Shown: piece by piece, positions 48,937 to 56,636 of the stretch
Position numbering within the stretch: position 1 is the first letter of the stretch
Layout of the letters: each line of letters begins with the position of its first letter
Source: Robiginitalea sp.
GTDB lineage: Bacteria; Bacteroidota; Bacteroidia; Flavobacteriales; Flavobacteriaceae
Assembly: GCA_024642005.1 (NCBI GenBank)
Contig: JAHECA010000023.1
Coordinates: forward strand, 1 to 56,636
Direction: 5' to 3'
Length of the DNA: 56,636 bases
The notes under the pieces: model-generated
Seen by the model: only the letters and a program-made list of their open reading frames with translations
Told to the model about the DNA's origin: nothing
Databases searched by the model: none
Translations under genes and position numbers: made by a program

Positions 48937-49458
48937 TTATCGGGGGGGCGGAAACTTGGCAAAAACACGCATTGCAATTTGCCGGAAGCGATCTTCCCGC
49001 TGCTCGGGGGAGGCGCCTTCGCTATAGCGATCGGTGCAAATGCCCTGCCAGCGGAGGCTGTTGCTTGCCTGGTCTATCAAATCGAAGGTAATAACCCTTT
49101 GCAGGCCGCTTCCTGAAACCGGAATGCCCACGGATACGCCCCCGCCAATATTCCCTCCGGTTCCGCCCATGCCCACCCCAACAGAGCTGCGGGGTGCCTC
49201 GTGGTAAGTCTCGCTGAAAATATTCAACAACAGGTCGGGTTCTTCGGATTGCTGGTAGCCTTTTTCGCGCAGTACGTTGTCTACAGCATCCAAAAGCCGG
49301 CGGGTATCGAGTTCGCTCAGGCCCGTTTCCAGATCGGGGTAGAAATTGTAGGTGCCGTAAGCAGACCAGTCTACCCCCTGATCGTAGTCGTGGTGCACCT
49401 GGAGGGAAGAACACCCCAGGCTGCCCAGACCCAACAGGAGACAGAATAATTTTTTCAT
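48937..49458 (-). CDS. DUF4136-type lipoprotein
   Basis: A 173-residue lipoprotein (lipobox SLGC, Cys16). The early SSLQVHHDYDQGVDWSAYGTYNF and the middle LLLNIFSETYHE match the DUF4136 pattern of Bacteroidota and Proteobacteria, followed by a Gly-rich stretch (GMGGTGGNIGGGVSVGIPVS). Role unknown, probably outer-membrane associated. A TATTTTTA box lies at 49480-49473, 15 bases before the ATG. Confidence 0.8.
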   Translation of the reverse strand: MKKLFCLLLGLGSLGCSSLQVHHDYDQGVDWSAYGTYNFYPDLETGLSELDTRRLLDAVDNVLREKGYQQSEEPDLLLNIFSETYHEAPRSSVGVGMGGTGGNIGGGVSVGIPVSGSGLQRVITFDLIDQASNSLRWQGICTDRYSEGASPEQREDRFRQIAMRVFAKFPPPR

Positions 49459-49472
49459 GGCGCTGCTTTATT

Positions 49473-49480
49473 TAAAAATA
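49473..49480 (-). promoter_or_regulatory. -7-type promoter box of the DUF4136 gene
   Basis: TATTTTTA on the minus strand, one base off TAnnTTTG, ending 14 bases before the ATG. Confidence 0.35.
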
Positions 49481-49515
49481 CGGATTTCGTGCGGCCTTGA
49501 GGCCAGATCGGGCCT

Positions 49516-50517
49516 TTATTCGTTCAACAGCTTCCAGAGCCTGTCTTTCAAGGCCTGAATGCCATAGCCCGAAACCGAAGAGATAAACACGAATGCCACG
49601 CCGGGCAGCTCATCTTTAAGCGCCTCTTCCATCTCGGTCCGCAGCTCCTCATCGAGCAGGTCGGCCTTGGAAATGGCCAGCAAGCGGCGTTTGTCGAGCA
49701 GTTCGGGATTGTATTTCCGAAGTTCAGAGAGCAGTATCTCGTATTCGTGCGAGATGTCGGCGCTATCGGCCGAGACCAGAAACAGCAGGGTGGCATTGCG
49801 CTCGATATGCCTCAGGAAGTAATGCCCCAGGCCTTTGCCTTCTGAGGCCCCTTCGATAATGCCGGGGATGTCAGCTATTACGAAACTGCGAAAATCACGG
49901 TACTGCACAATGCCCAGGTTCGGCTTCAGCGTGGTGAATTCGTAGTCGGCTATCTTGGGTTTGGCAGAGGTCAGGGCAGCGAGCAGGGTCGATTTGCCGG
50001 CATTCGGGAAACCGACCAGGCCCACATCTGCCAGCACCTTGAGCTCGAGGATGAGGTTGCGTTCCTCTCCCGAAGTACCCGGTTGTGCATAGCGCGGCGT
50101 CTGGTTGGTAGCCGATTTGAAATGCCAGTTCCCCAGGCCGCCCATGCCGCCCTGGGCGGCAATTTCTTCCTGCCCGTCTTCGGTGATTTCAAAAAGGGTC
50201 TGGCCGGTGTCGGAGTCTTTCACCACGGTGCCCAGGGGCACGTCCATTATGGCGTCTTCCCCATTTGCCCCGGTACTGCGCTGCTTGCCGCCGTGCTCCC
50301 CGTGGCCGGCCTGGAAATGCCGTTTGAATTTAAAGCCGAGCAGGGTCCAGAGGTTTTTGTTGCCACGCACCAACACGTGCCCGCCCCTGCCGCCGTCTCC
50401 GCCGTCGGGCCCTCCTTTGGCCACGTACTTTTCGCGCCTCAGGTGTGCAGAGCCCTGCCCCCCGTTGCCCGAACGGAGGTGTACCTTAACATAATCGACA
50501 AAATTACCTTCCGTCAT
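49516..50517 (-). CDS. obgE: Obg/CgtA GTPase
   Basis: Essential GTPase involved in 50S ribosome assembly and stress signalling. The N-terminal glycine-rich Obg fold (about 1-158: [34 protein letters not shown]) leads to the G domain with [19 protein letters not shown], the switch [16 protein letters not shown] and SKADLLDEE. At 333 residues it lacks the C-terminal OCT extension of some homologues. A TACTTTTA box ends ten bases before the ATG. Confidence 0.95.
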   Translation of the reverse strand: MTEGNFVDYVKVHLRSGNGGQGSAHLRREKYVAKGGPDGGDGGRGGHVLVRGNKNLWTLLGFKFKRHFQAGHGEHGGKQRSTGANGEDAIMDVPLGTVVKDSDTGQTLFEITEDGQEEIAAQGGMGGLGNWHFKSATNQTPRYAQPGTSGEERNLILELKVLADVGLVGFPNAGKSTLLAALTSAKPKIADYEFTTLKPNLGIVQYRDFRSFVIADIPGIIEGASEGKGLGHYFLRHIERNATLLFLVSADSADISHEYEILLSELRKYNPELLDKRRLLAISKADLLDEELRTEMEEALKDELPGVAFVFISSVSGYGIQALKDRLWKLLNE

Positions 50518-50527
50518 GGAGCTGGGT

Positions 50528-50535
50528 TAAAAGTA
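50528..50535 (-). promoter_or_regulatory. -7-type promoter box of obgE
   Basis: TACTTTTA on the minus strand, one base off TAnnTTTG, ends ten bases before the obgE ATG, so the leader would be a few bases only. Confidence 0.35.
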
Positions 50536-50556
50536 GAATTCCCGGTTACCCCGGCG

Positions 50557-51672
50557 TCAGAGGGTGTCAATAATGGCGGCAAGCCTTGCGGTGATATCGG
50601 GAATTTCGCCTATGCCATTCACGTTGTGAAATTTTCCCTGTCCGTGGTAATAGGCCTTCAGCGGGGCTGTCTTCTGGTTGTACTCGTCGAAGCGGTAACG
50701 GATTTTTGCCTCGTCCTGGTCGTCGCTGCGGCCGCTAATCTTGCCCCTTTCGAGCAGGCGCGCCACGAGCACTTCATCATCGGCGTCGAGGGCGATGGTG
50801 GCATCGATTTTCATGTCGCGTCCCTCCAGAAAGGAATCCAGGGCCTCGGCCTGTGCCGTGGTGCGGGGAAAGCCGTCGAAAATAAATCCCGAAACCTCAG
50901 GATGCTTGGCCACCTCGTCTTGCAGCATGTTGATGGTAACCGCGTCAGGCACCAGTTCGCCTTTGTCGATGTACGACTGGGCGAGCTTGCCCAGTTCGGT
51001 CCCGTTCTTCATGTTGAAGCGGAAAACATCGCCGGTGGAAATATGCATCAGGTTGTAACGATCTTTCAGGAATGCCGCCTGGGTCCCTTTGCCGGCCCCG
51101 GGTTTCCCGAATAGCACCAAATTGATCATGGATGGTTTATTAAGTTGGTATACGTCGCGCAGGTTGCGCCCTTGTTCGTTGTAGTCGAGCCCGTAGCCCA
51201 CGATAAACCGGTTCGGGATCTCCAGGCCAAAGTAATCGATGGGGTATTCCCCATTGTAGATTTCCGATTTGTAAAACAGGGCCGCTATCTTGAAATCCTT
51301 TACGTTTCGTCCGGCAAGCATGTGATAGAGCTCCTGCACGGTGCGGCCGGTGTCGACGATATCTTCCAGGATTATCACGTGGCGCCCCGCTACCTGTTCA
51401 GGCAGGTCGAGCAGTGTTTCCACGATGCCCGTGGAGGTCAGGCCCCGGTACGAACTCAGCTTCACAAAGCTCAGCTCGCACGGATGCTGGTAGCGCTTCA
51501 GAAAATCGGCCACAAACATGAAAGCCCCGTTTAGCACGCCAATGAATACCGGAACCTCGTCCCTGTAGTCGCGGGCCACCTCGTCGGCTACTTTCTGGAC
51601 TGCCTTGAGAATCTCCGACTCAGGGATATACAAGTCGAATTGCTTGTCTAAAAGGGTGATTGATTTTTTCAT
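50557..51672 (-). CDS. hpt-adk: hypoxanthine phosphoribosyltransferase-adenylate kinase fusion
   Basis: A 371-residue two-enzyme protein. Residues 1 to about 178 form a purine phosphoribosyltransferase with the PRPP loop VIILEDIVDTGRTVQEL. A short linker (YQLNKPS) leads to an adenylate kinase (about 182-371) with P-loop GKPGAGKGTQAAF, DGFPRTTAQAEALD and a short, zinc-free lid (ERGKISGRSDDQDEAKIRYRF). An in-frame ATG at 51129 starts the kinase part (MINLVLFG) and could give a separate kinase. Such fusions occur in Flavobacteriaceae. It joins purine salvage (IMP/GMP) to AMP/ADP balance and is divergent from purK. Start ATG 51672 gives the usual KKSITLLDKQ N-terminus. Confidence 0.93.
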   Translation of the reverse strand: MKKSITLLDKQFDLYIPESEILKAVQKVADEVARDYRDEVPVFIGVLNGAFMFVADFLKRYQHPCELSFVKLSSYRGLTSTGIVETLLDLPEQVAGRHVIILEDIVDTGRTVQELYHMLAGRNVKDFKIAALFYKSEIYNGEYPIDYFGLEIPNRFIVGYGLDYNEQGRNLRDVYQLNKPSMINLVLFGKPGAGKGTQAAFLKDRYNLMHISTGDVFRFNMKNGTELGKLAQSYIDKGELVPDAVTINMLQDEVAKHPEVSGFIFDGFPRTTAQAEALDSFLEGRDMKIDATIALDADDEVLVARLLERGKISGRSDDQDEAKIRYRFDEYNQKTAPLKAYYHGQGKFHNVNGIGEIPDITARLAAIIDTL

Positions 51673-51785
51673 GCCAATTGTGGTGCGAAGATACGATTTT
51701 GGTTTTTCTTTTAGCCGGCCCATTCCGCGCTTTCGGAGATTAACTGTATTTTTGTGGCACACAAAACGAAACCCGACTTCAACCT
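51673..51785. promoter_or_regulatory. shared control region of hpt-adk and purK
   Basis: These 113 bases separate two divergent purine genes. On the minus strand TATCTTCG (51693-51686) lies before hpt-adk; on the plus strand TATTTTTG (51747-51754), an exact TAnnTTTG match, lies before purK. Neither has a clear -33 TTTG. No operator for a PurR-type regulator could be recognised. Confidence 0.5.
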
Positions 51786-52964
51786 ATGCCGGGCAGCAAG
51801 AATTACTTTTCAACCGATTTTACCCTGGGCATACTGGGGGGAGGACAGCTGGGCAAAATGCTCCTGTACGAAACCCGGAAGTGGGACGTGCGCACCAAGG
51901 TGCTCGACCCCTCGGCCGAAGCCCCGGCACGATTGGCCTGCAACGAATTCGTGCAGGGAGACCTCATGGACTACGACACGGTGCTGGCCTTCGGGCAAGG
52001 CCTGGACGTACTTACCATCGAGATCGAAAACGTGAACGCCCGCGCCCTGGAAGACCTGGAGGCTCAGGGGGTGCGGGTCTATCCGCAGCCCAGGGCCCTG
52101 CGGGTGATACAGAACAAGGCCACCCAGAAACTCTTCTACGCCGACCACGGCATCCCCACGGCCCCGTTTACCCGTTTTGCCTACACCAGTGAAATTGCCG
52201 ACAGCCTGGCCAATGGCGGCCTGTCCCTGCCGTTCGTCTGGAAGAGCGCCCGTTTCGGGTACGACGGGCAGGGCGTAAAAATCGTGCGCAGCATGGCAGA
52301 CCTCAAGGGGCTTCCCAATGTGGAATGCATAGCCGAAACACTGGTCCCCTTCATTAACGAGCTGGCCGTTATCGTGGCCCGCAACCCCCAGGGGGAAGTG
52401 CGCACCTACCCCGTGGTGGAGATGGAATTCCACCCAGAGGCCAACCAGGTGGAATACGTGCTGTGCCCGGCCCGCATTCCGGATGCCGTGGCGAAAAAAG
52501 CGCGGGATACCGCCCTTAAGGTCTCTGAAAACCTGGAACAGGTCGGCCTGCTGGCCGTGGAGCTGTTCCGCACCAAAAACGACGAGATCCTGGTAAACGA
52601 AATCGCCCCCAGGCCCCACAACAGTGGGCATTTTAGCATTGAAGGCAGTTATACGAACCAGTTCGAACAACACCTGCGGGCGGTGCTTGGGCTGCCGCTT
52701 GGGCAGACCGACAACAAGGTGGCCACGGTAATGGTAAACCTGGTGGGCGCCCCCGGCTTCACCGGGCCCGTGGAATACAAAGGCATTGAAAAAATATTGG
52801 AGCTGCCCGGGGTATGCCCGCATATCTACGGCAAGCGCGAGACCCGTCCGTTTCGGAAAATGGGACACGTAACCATTGCTGACGCTTCCCTGGATCGGGC
52901 CCGTGAGACGGCTGGCCGGGTCAAGGAAATCATTCAGGTGCAATCAAATACTGACAAGACATGA
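51786..52964 (+). CDS. purK: 5-(carboxyamino)imidazole ribonucleotide synthase
   Basis: ATP-dependent carboxylation of AIR to N5-CAIR in purine synthesis. The ATP-grasp enzyme shows [15 protein letters not shown], the ATP-binding [16 protein letters not shown] region, [14 protein letters not shown] and the metal site [12 protein letters not shown]. The 392 residues are full length. It overlaps purE by four bases (ATGA), the two catalysing consecutive steps. Confidence 0.96.
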   Translation: MPGSKNYFSTDFTLGILGGGQLGKMLLYETRKWDVRTKVLDPSAEAPARLACNEFVQGDLMDYDTVLAFGQGLDVLTIEIENVNARALEDLEAQGVRVYPQPRALRVIQNKATQKLFYADHGIPTAPFTRFAYTSEIADSLANGGLSLPFVWKSARFGYDGQGVKIVRSMADLKGLPNVECIAETLVPFINELAVIVARNPQGEVRTYPVVEMEFHPEANQVEYVLCPARIPDAVAKKARDTALKVSENLEQVGLLAVELFRTKNDEILVNEIAPRPHNSGHFSIEGSYTNQFEQHLRAVLGLPLGQTDNKVATVMVNLVGAPGFTGPVEYKGIEKILELPGVCPHIYGKRETRPFRKMGHVTIADASLDRARETAGRVKEIIQVQSNTDKT

Positions 52965-53458
52965 AAAAAGTAGCGGTGATTATGGGCAGTACCAGCGACC
53001 TGCCCGTTATGCAGGAAGCCATAGACATTTTACAGGCGTTTGGTGTGCCCACCGTGGTCGATATTGTCTCGGCCCACCGTACGCCCGACAAAATGGCCGA
53101 TTTTGCCTCCCGGGCCCATACCGAAGGCTTCGGGGCCATTATCGCAGGTGCAGGCGGGGCAGCGCATCTGCCGGGCATGGTAGCCGCCTACTCGCCCCTG
53201 CCGGTAATTGGCGTACCTGTAAAAAGCAGCAACTCCATCGACGGCTGGGATTCGGTGCTCTCCATCCTGCAGATGCCGGGCGGGGTCCCTGTTGCCACAG
53301 TGGCCCTGAACGGGGCAAAAAATGCAGGGATACTGGCAGCCCAGATTCTGGGCAGCGCCGATCCGGAGCTGCTCGAACGCATTGCCGGCTACAAAAAGGG
53401 CCTGCGCGAAAAAGTGGAACAGGGAGCGGCCGAGGTGCGCAAAAAGTACCGTTCCTGA
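52961..53458 (+). CDS. purE: N5-carboxyaminoimidazole ribonucleotide mutase
   Basis: Moves the carboxyl group of N5-CAIR to give CAIR. Class I PurE marks are [20 protein letters not shown] (catalytic His) and [13 protein letters not shown]. The 165 residues are full length; the octameric class works with PurK, present just upstream and translationally coupled. Confidence 0.96.
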   Translation: MKKVAVIMGSTSDLPVMQEAIDILQAFGVPTVVDIVSAHRTPDKMADFASRAHTEGFGAIIAGAGGAAHLPGMVAAYSPLPVIGVPVKSSNSIDGWDSVLSILQMPGGVPVATVALNGAKNAGILAAQILGSADPELLERIAGYKKGLREKVEQGAAEVRKKYRS

Positions 53459-53492
53459 CCCTTTCACAACTACCCCTAATCGCTTCCTTTCC

Positions 53493-55523
53493 ATGAAAAA
53501 TCCCTTGCTCGAACCCTTCGACCTGGCCCCCTTTGCCAAACTTCGCACCGAACACTTCAAACCGGCCTTTCTGGATGCCCTTGGCGCAGCCCGGGCCGAG
53601 ATCGAAGCCATTGCCGGGCAATCTGACCCGCCCAGCTTTGAAAATACGGTAGCGGCCCTCGATTATGCCGGCTACCCCCTCGACCGCATTAGCAGTGTGT
53701 TTTTTAACCTGAATTCGGCCGAGACCAACAAGGAAATCCAGGCGCTGGCCCAGGAAATATCGCCCCTGCTGGCCGAATTCAGCAACGACATTACCCTGAA
53801 CCAGACCCTTTTTGAGCGCATCCGCAGCGTGTACGACCAGCGCGATTCCCTCCAACTCAGCCCGGAGGCACGCACCCTGCTGGAGAAGAAATTCCTGCAT
53901 TTCAGCCGCAACGGGGCCCTGCTCGACAACGCGGCCAAAAGCCGCCTGCGGGAGATCGATGCCCGCCTTTCACAGCTCAAGCTCACCTTCGGGGAGCACG
54001 TACTGGAAGAGACCAATACCTACCAGTTGCACCTGACCCGGGAAGAAGACCTTGCCGGGCTGCCCGAATCGGCCCGGGAAGCGGCTGCCCTGAAAGCCCG
54101 TTCTGAAAAAAAGGAGGGCTGGATCGTTACCCTGGAATACCCCTCCTACCTGCCCTTTATGAAGTATGCCGACAACCGCGAGCGCCGTCGTGAGCTGGCC
54201 CGGGCCTTTGGCAGCAAGGGCTTCCACGGCGATACCCTTGACAACCGGGCCATTGTGCTGGAGATCGTTGCGCTCCGGTACGAACGCGCCCAGCTGCTCG
54301 GCTATGAAAGCCATGCCCACTTTGTGCTGGAAGAGCGCATGGCCGAATCGCCCGGCACCGTAAAGCAGTTTCTGGGCGAGCTGCTGGAAAAAGCCATGCC
54401 CGCCGCCCGGCGCGAGCGGGACGAGGTACTCGCATACGCCCGGAAACGAGACGGATTGCAGGAACTGCAGGCCTGGGACAGCGCCTATTATTCCGAAAAA
54501 CTCAAACAGGAGAAATTCCAGCTCGACGACGAATTGCTGAAACCCTATTTTGAGCTCGACAGGGTATTGAATGGGGTGTTTGAAATCGCAGGCCGCCTGT
54601 TCGGGCTGCAATTCGAGCCCGATGCCGGCATACCCACCTACCACGAAGAGGTGCAGGCGTACCGGGTGTTGGGCAGCAAGGGCGCCCTCAGGGCAATATT
54701 CTACGCCGATTTCCACCCCCGGACCGGCAAGCGGGGCGGGGCCTGGATGACTTCGTACAAACCCCAGTTCCGCAAAGACGGCCGGGACGAAAGGCCCCAC
54801 GTCTCCATAGTCTGCAACTTTACGCGACCCACCGAGACCATGCCCTCCCTGCTTACCTTTGACGAGGTAACCACCCTTTTCCACGAATTCGGGCATGCCC
54901 TGCACGGCATGCTGGCCGACACCACCTATCCGGGGCTGTCGGGAACTTCGGTCTATTGGGATTTCGTGGAATTGCCCAGCCAGATCCTCGAAAACTGGTG
55001 CTACGAACCCGAGGCCCTGGCCCTCTTTGCCCGCCATTACCAGAGCGGCGAAGTGATCCCCCAGGCCCTTATCGACAAGATCAAGGCCAGCGCCAATTAC
55101 CTGGAGGGCATGGCAACGGTGCGCCAGCTCAGCTTCGGCCTGTTAGACATGGCCTGGCACGGGGGCGATCCCAGGGGGGTAAGTGATGTGAAAGCCTATG
55201 AAAAGGAGTCGTTCGATTCGACCCGCCTCTTCCCCGACACACCCGAAACCTGTATGAGCACCTCGTTCTCGCACATCTTCCAGGGCGGGTATTCTTCGGG
55301 GTATTACAGCTACAAATGGGCGGAGGTCCTCGATGCCGATGCGTTTGCCTGTTTTAAGGAAAATGGCATTTTCAACCGGGAAGTGGCCGACCGCTTCAGG
55401 GAAAACATCCTGGAACGCGGGGGCACGGAAGACCCCATGGACCTCTATGTGCGTTTCCGCGGCCGCAAGCCCGAAATCGATGCCCTGCTCCAGCGGGCCG
55501 GCCTGGTCGAACCCAGGCACTAG
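53493..55523 (+). CDS. M3-family oligopeptidase (zinc metallopeptidase)
   Basis: Cytoplasmic enzyme that degrades short peptides, of the OpdA/Dcp/thimet group. The zinc motif FHEFGHALHGM (HExxH) is at about residue 460, followed by the third ligand in the downstream helix (GTSVYWDFVELPSQ). No signal peptide is present. The ATG at 53493 gives 676 residues, the usual size, and starts 34 bases after purE; the longer frame into purE is not conserved. It may share the purKE transcript. Confidence 0.93.
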   Translation: MKNPLLEPFDLAPFAKLRTEHFKPAFLDALGAARAEIEAIAGQSDPPSFENTVAALDYAGYPLDRISSVFFNLNSAETNKEIQALAQEISPLLAEFSNDITLNQTLFERIRSVYDQRDSLQLSPEARTLLEKKFLHFSRNGALLDNAAKSRLREIDARLSQLKLTFGEHVLEETNTYQLHLTREEDLAGLPESAREAAALKARSEKKEGWIVTLEYPSYLPFMKYADNRERRRELARAFGSKGFHGDTLDNRAIVLEIVALRYERAQLLGYESHAHFVLEERMAESPGTVKQFLGELLEKAMPAARRERDEVLAYARKRDGLQELQAWDSAYYSEKLKQEKFQLDDELLKPYFELDRVLNGVFEIAGRLFGLQFEPDAGIPTYHEEVQAYRVLGSKGALRAIFYADFHPRTGKRGGAWMTSYKPQFRKDGRDERPHVSIVCNFTRPTETMPSLLTFDEVTTLFHEFGHALHGMLADTTYPGLSGTSVYWDFVELPSQILENWCYEPEALALFARHYQSGEVIPQALIDKIKASANYLEGMATVRQLSFGLLDMAWHGGDPRGVSDVKAYEKESFDSTRLFPDTPETCMSTSFSHIFQGGYSSGYYSYKWAEVLDADAFACFKENGIFNREVADRFRENILERGGTEDPMDLYVRFRGRKPEIDALLQRAGLVEPRH

Positions 55524-55527
55524 GGGG

Positions 55528-55890
55528 TTAATTTTTGCCTGCTGCCAGGTAGGCGTCGTACCCGCCCGTAAGGTTTACCACATGGCTAAACCCCATGGCT
55601 TTAAGCTTTTCCTGAGCCTTGGCGCTGCGCCCGCCCACCTTGCAGTACACATAAACGGGCTTGTCTTTGTCGAAGGACGCCCACTGGGTGTCGAATTCGG
55701 TCGAGAACCAGTCTATGTTGAGGGCCCCTTCGAGGTGGCCTTCCCCGAATTCCTCAGGGGTGCGCACGTCTACCAGCACGGCGCCCTTCTCCAGTTTACC
55801 GGCTGTAAATTCGGTAATGGGCATGTCTTGCGACTGCCCGCAGGCCACAAGCAGGATGGCCGCAATCAGGGTTATCAGTAGCTTTTTCAT
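55528..55890 (-). CDS. rhodanese-domain lipoprotein
   Basis: A 120-residue lipoprotein (lipobox LLVAC, Cys17) with a single rhodanese domain: VLVDVRTPEEFGEGHLEGALNID and the active loop VYCKVGGRS with the catalytic Cys. Rhodaneses carry sulfur as persulfide; a periplasmic role in sulfur or redox chemistry is likely but unproven. A TACCTTTA box (55914-55907) lies 17 bases before the ATG. Confidence 0.85.
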   Translation of the reverse strand: MKKLLITLIAAILLVACGQSQDMPITEFTAGKLEKGAVLVDVRTPEEFGEGHLEGALNIDWFSTEFDTQWASFDKDKPVYVYCKVGGRSAKAQEKLKAMGFSHVVNLTGGYDAYLAAGKN

Positions 55891-55906
55891 ATTTTTCGGC
55901 TGTACT

Positions 55907-55914
55907 TAAAGGTA
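55907..55914 (-). promoter_or_regulatory. -7-type promoter box of the rhodanese gene
   Basis: TACCTTTA on the minus strand, one base off TAnnTTTG, 16 bases before the ATG. Confidence 0.3.
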
Positions 55915-55936
55915 TCAATAATCTGTAAAATAACGC

Positions 55937-55944
55937 TACTTTTA
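55937..55944 (+). promoter_or_regulatory. -7-type promoter box of the sigma-factor gene
   Basis: TACTTTTA, one base off TAnnTTTG, 15 bases before the ATG at 55960. It is part of the 13-base string also found before the SDR gene. Confidence 0.35.
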
Positions 55945-55959
55945 AGTGCATTCAGACCG

Positions 55960-56517
55960 ATGAGCGACAACATCCTTCAGCCGGATCACTGGGTTGACCG
56001 CTACGCGGACTACCTCTACAATTACGCCATGGCGCGCATCAGCGACGCCGAGCTGGCCAAAGACCTGGTACAGGAAACTTTTATTGCCGGGCTGCAGTCG
56101 GCTGCCCAGTTCAAGGGGAATGCCGCCGAGCGTACCTGGTTGGTCGCCATCTTGAAACGCAAGGTAATTGACCAGTACCGCCGTGCCAATTCGCGCAAAG
56201 GGAAGGCCGAGGTACGCATGGGGTTTTTGCCCCATTCGGAAGAAAGCGGCGACTGGCTCGAACAGATGGCGGCCGATCCCGACAGCAGCCCTGAACACGA
56301 CGCCCTTGAAAATGAGGAACTGGGCATGGCCATTCAGCGATGCCTGGCTGCCCTGCCCGAACGACAGGCCCGCGTCTTTACCCTGAAAACCATTCAGGGC
56401 ATGGAAACCGAAGACGTGTGTAAGGAAATGGGTATTAACTCGTCCAACCTTTGGGTAATGATCCACAGGGCCCGCACGGCCCTGATGGCATGCCTGAACC
56501 AGGTTTGGTTTAACTGA
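55960..56517 (+). CDS. RNA polymerase ECF-type sigma factor
   Basis: A 185-residue group 4 sigma factor. Region 2 shows LYNYAMARISDAELAKDLVQETF and TWLVAILKRKVIDQYRR; region 4 shows ALPERQARVFTLKTIQGMETEDVCKEM and NLWVMIHRARTAL, the -35-recognition helix. Targets unknown. The next gene, six bases on, encodes a small Cys/His protein that may be its regulator. Confidence 0.92.
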   Translation: MSDNILQPDHWVDRYADYLYNYAMARISDAELAKDLVQETFIAGLQSAAQFKGNAAERTWLVAILKRKVIDQYRRANSRKGKAEVRMGFLPHSEESGDWLEQMAADPDSSPEHDALENEELGMAIQRCLAALPERQARVFTLKTIQGMETEDVCKEMGINSSNLWVMIHRARTALMACLNQVWFN

Positions 56518-56523
56518 CACGCC

Positions 56524-56636
56524 ATGATCTCATGTGAGCAGGCCATGACCATTTGCAGCAAAAGCCAGTACAGGGAAGCCGGCAGGCGCGAGCGTTTCCA
56601 GCTCTGGCTGCACCTGCTTTTCTGCAAAACCTGCTC
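56524..56636 (+). CDS. small Cys-rich (zinc-finger-like) protein, truncated by the window edge
   Basis: Begins MISCEQAMTICSKSQYREAG and continues open to the edge with LWLHLLFCKTC. The spacing of Cys, His and CxxC recalls the zinc-binding N-terminus of anti-sigma factors, and small proteins of this type follow ECF sigma genes in Flavobacteria. Only 37 codons are visible; no membrane segment can be checked. Confidence 0.65.
   Translation, partial: MISCEQAMTICSKSQYREAGRRERFQLWLHLLFCKTC

Noticed and set aside
51810-52943. 377-codon open frame opposite purK
   Set aside because: Antisense of a full PurK with intact ATP-grasp motifs; a by-product of codon bias.
53970-55037. 355-codon open frame opposite the M3 peptidase
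   Set aside because: Antisense of an intact HExxH peptidase; no protein-like features.

Overview
The window reads as a chromosomal segment of a high-GC marine-type flavobacterium (Bacteroidota, Flavobacteriaceae; a Robiginitalea-like organism would fit, but this is inference). The signs are a SusC/SusD outer-membrane pair, an HPRT-adenylate kinase fusion, a CtlX-type hydrolase, a str-S10-spc-alpha ribosomal cluster without tuf, zinc-free S14 and L36, no clear Shine-Dalgarno sites, and promoter boxes of the Bacteroidota type (TTTG at -33, TAnnTTTG at -7). I see no mobile element, CRISPR array, tRNA or rRNA gene.

Layout. Bases 1-5207 (+) hold a lipoprotein glycosidase that overlaps a very large membrane protein. 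The latter joins a processive family 2 glycosyltransferase, a GH26-type glycosidase and a second, degenerate TIM-barrel domain. This pair is the most unusual thing in the window and looks like a polysaccharide synthase with its own periplasmic trimming enzymes. Bases 5209-12774 (-) hold two amidinotransferase-fold hydrolases, citrate synthase, glycogen synthase, enolase and carA. Bases 12877-30123 (-) hold the ribosomal cluster, from rpsL down to rplQ, driven by a well-formed promoter at 30163-30194 and closed by a terminator at 12813-12850. A 537-base intergenic region (30124-30660) with strong inverted repeats separates it from a SusC-SusD-lipoprotein operon (30661-36522, +) that ends in a strong terminator.

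Bases 36711-46611 mix housekeeping genes (rlmB, rarA, radC, a YjjG-type phosphatase, a rhomboid protease) with poorly known envelope genes. Among these is a tight three-gene operon for a lipoprotein, a predicted beta-barrel protein and an Ala-rich secreted protein (40401-43333, -). Bases 46612-56636 hold a murein tripeptide ligase, an atypical SDR, a DUF4136 lipoprotein, the Obg GTPase, the HPRT-adenylate kinase fusion divergent from purK-purE, an M3 oligopeptidase, a rhodanese lipoprotein and an ECF sigma factor followed by a truncated zinc-finger-like gene.

Genes that work together: the 53-5207 pair (polysaccharide synthesis and trimming); the ribosomal/RNA polymerase/secretion cluster; SusC-SusD-lipoprotein (import across the outer membrane); hpt-adk with purK-purE (purine salvage and de novo synthesis around a shared 113-base control region); and the sigma factor with its small Cys-rich neighbour. 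All functions are assigned from sequence motifs read by eye; no database search was run.
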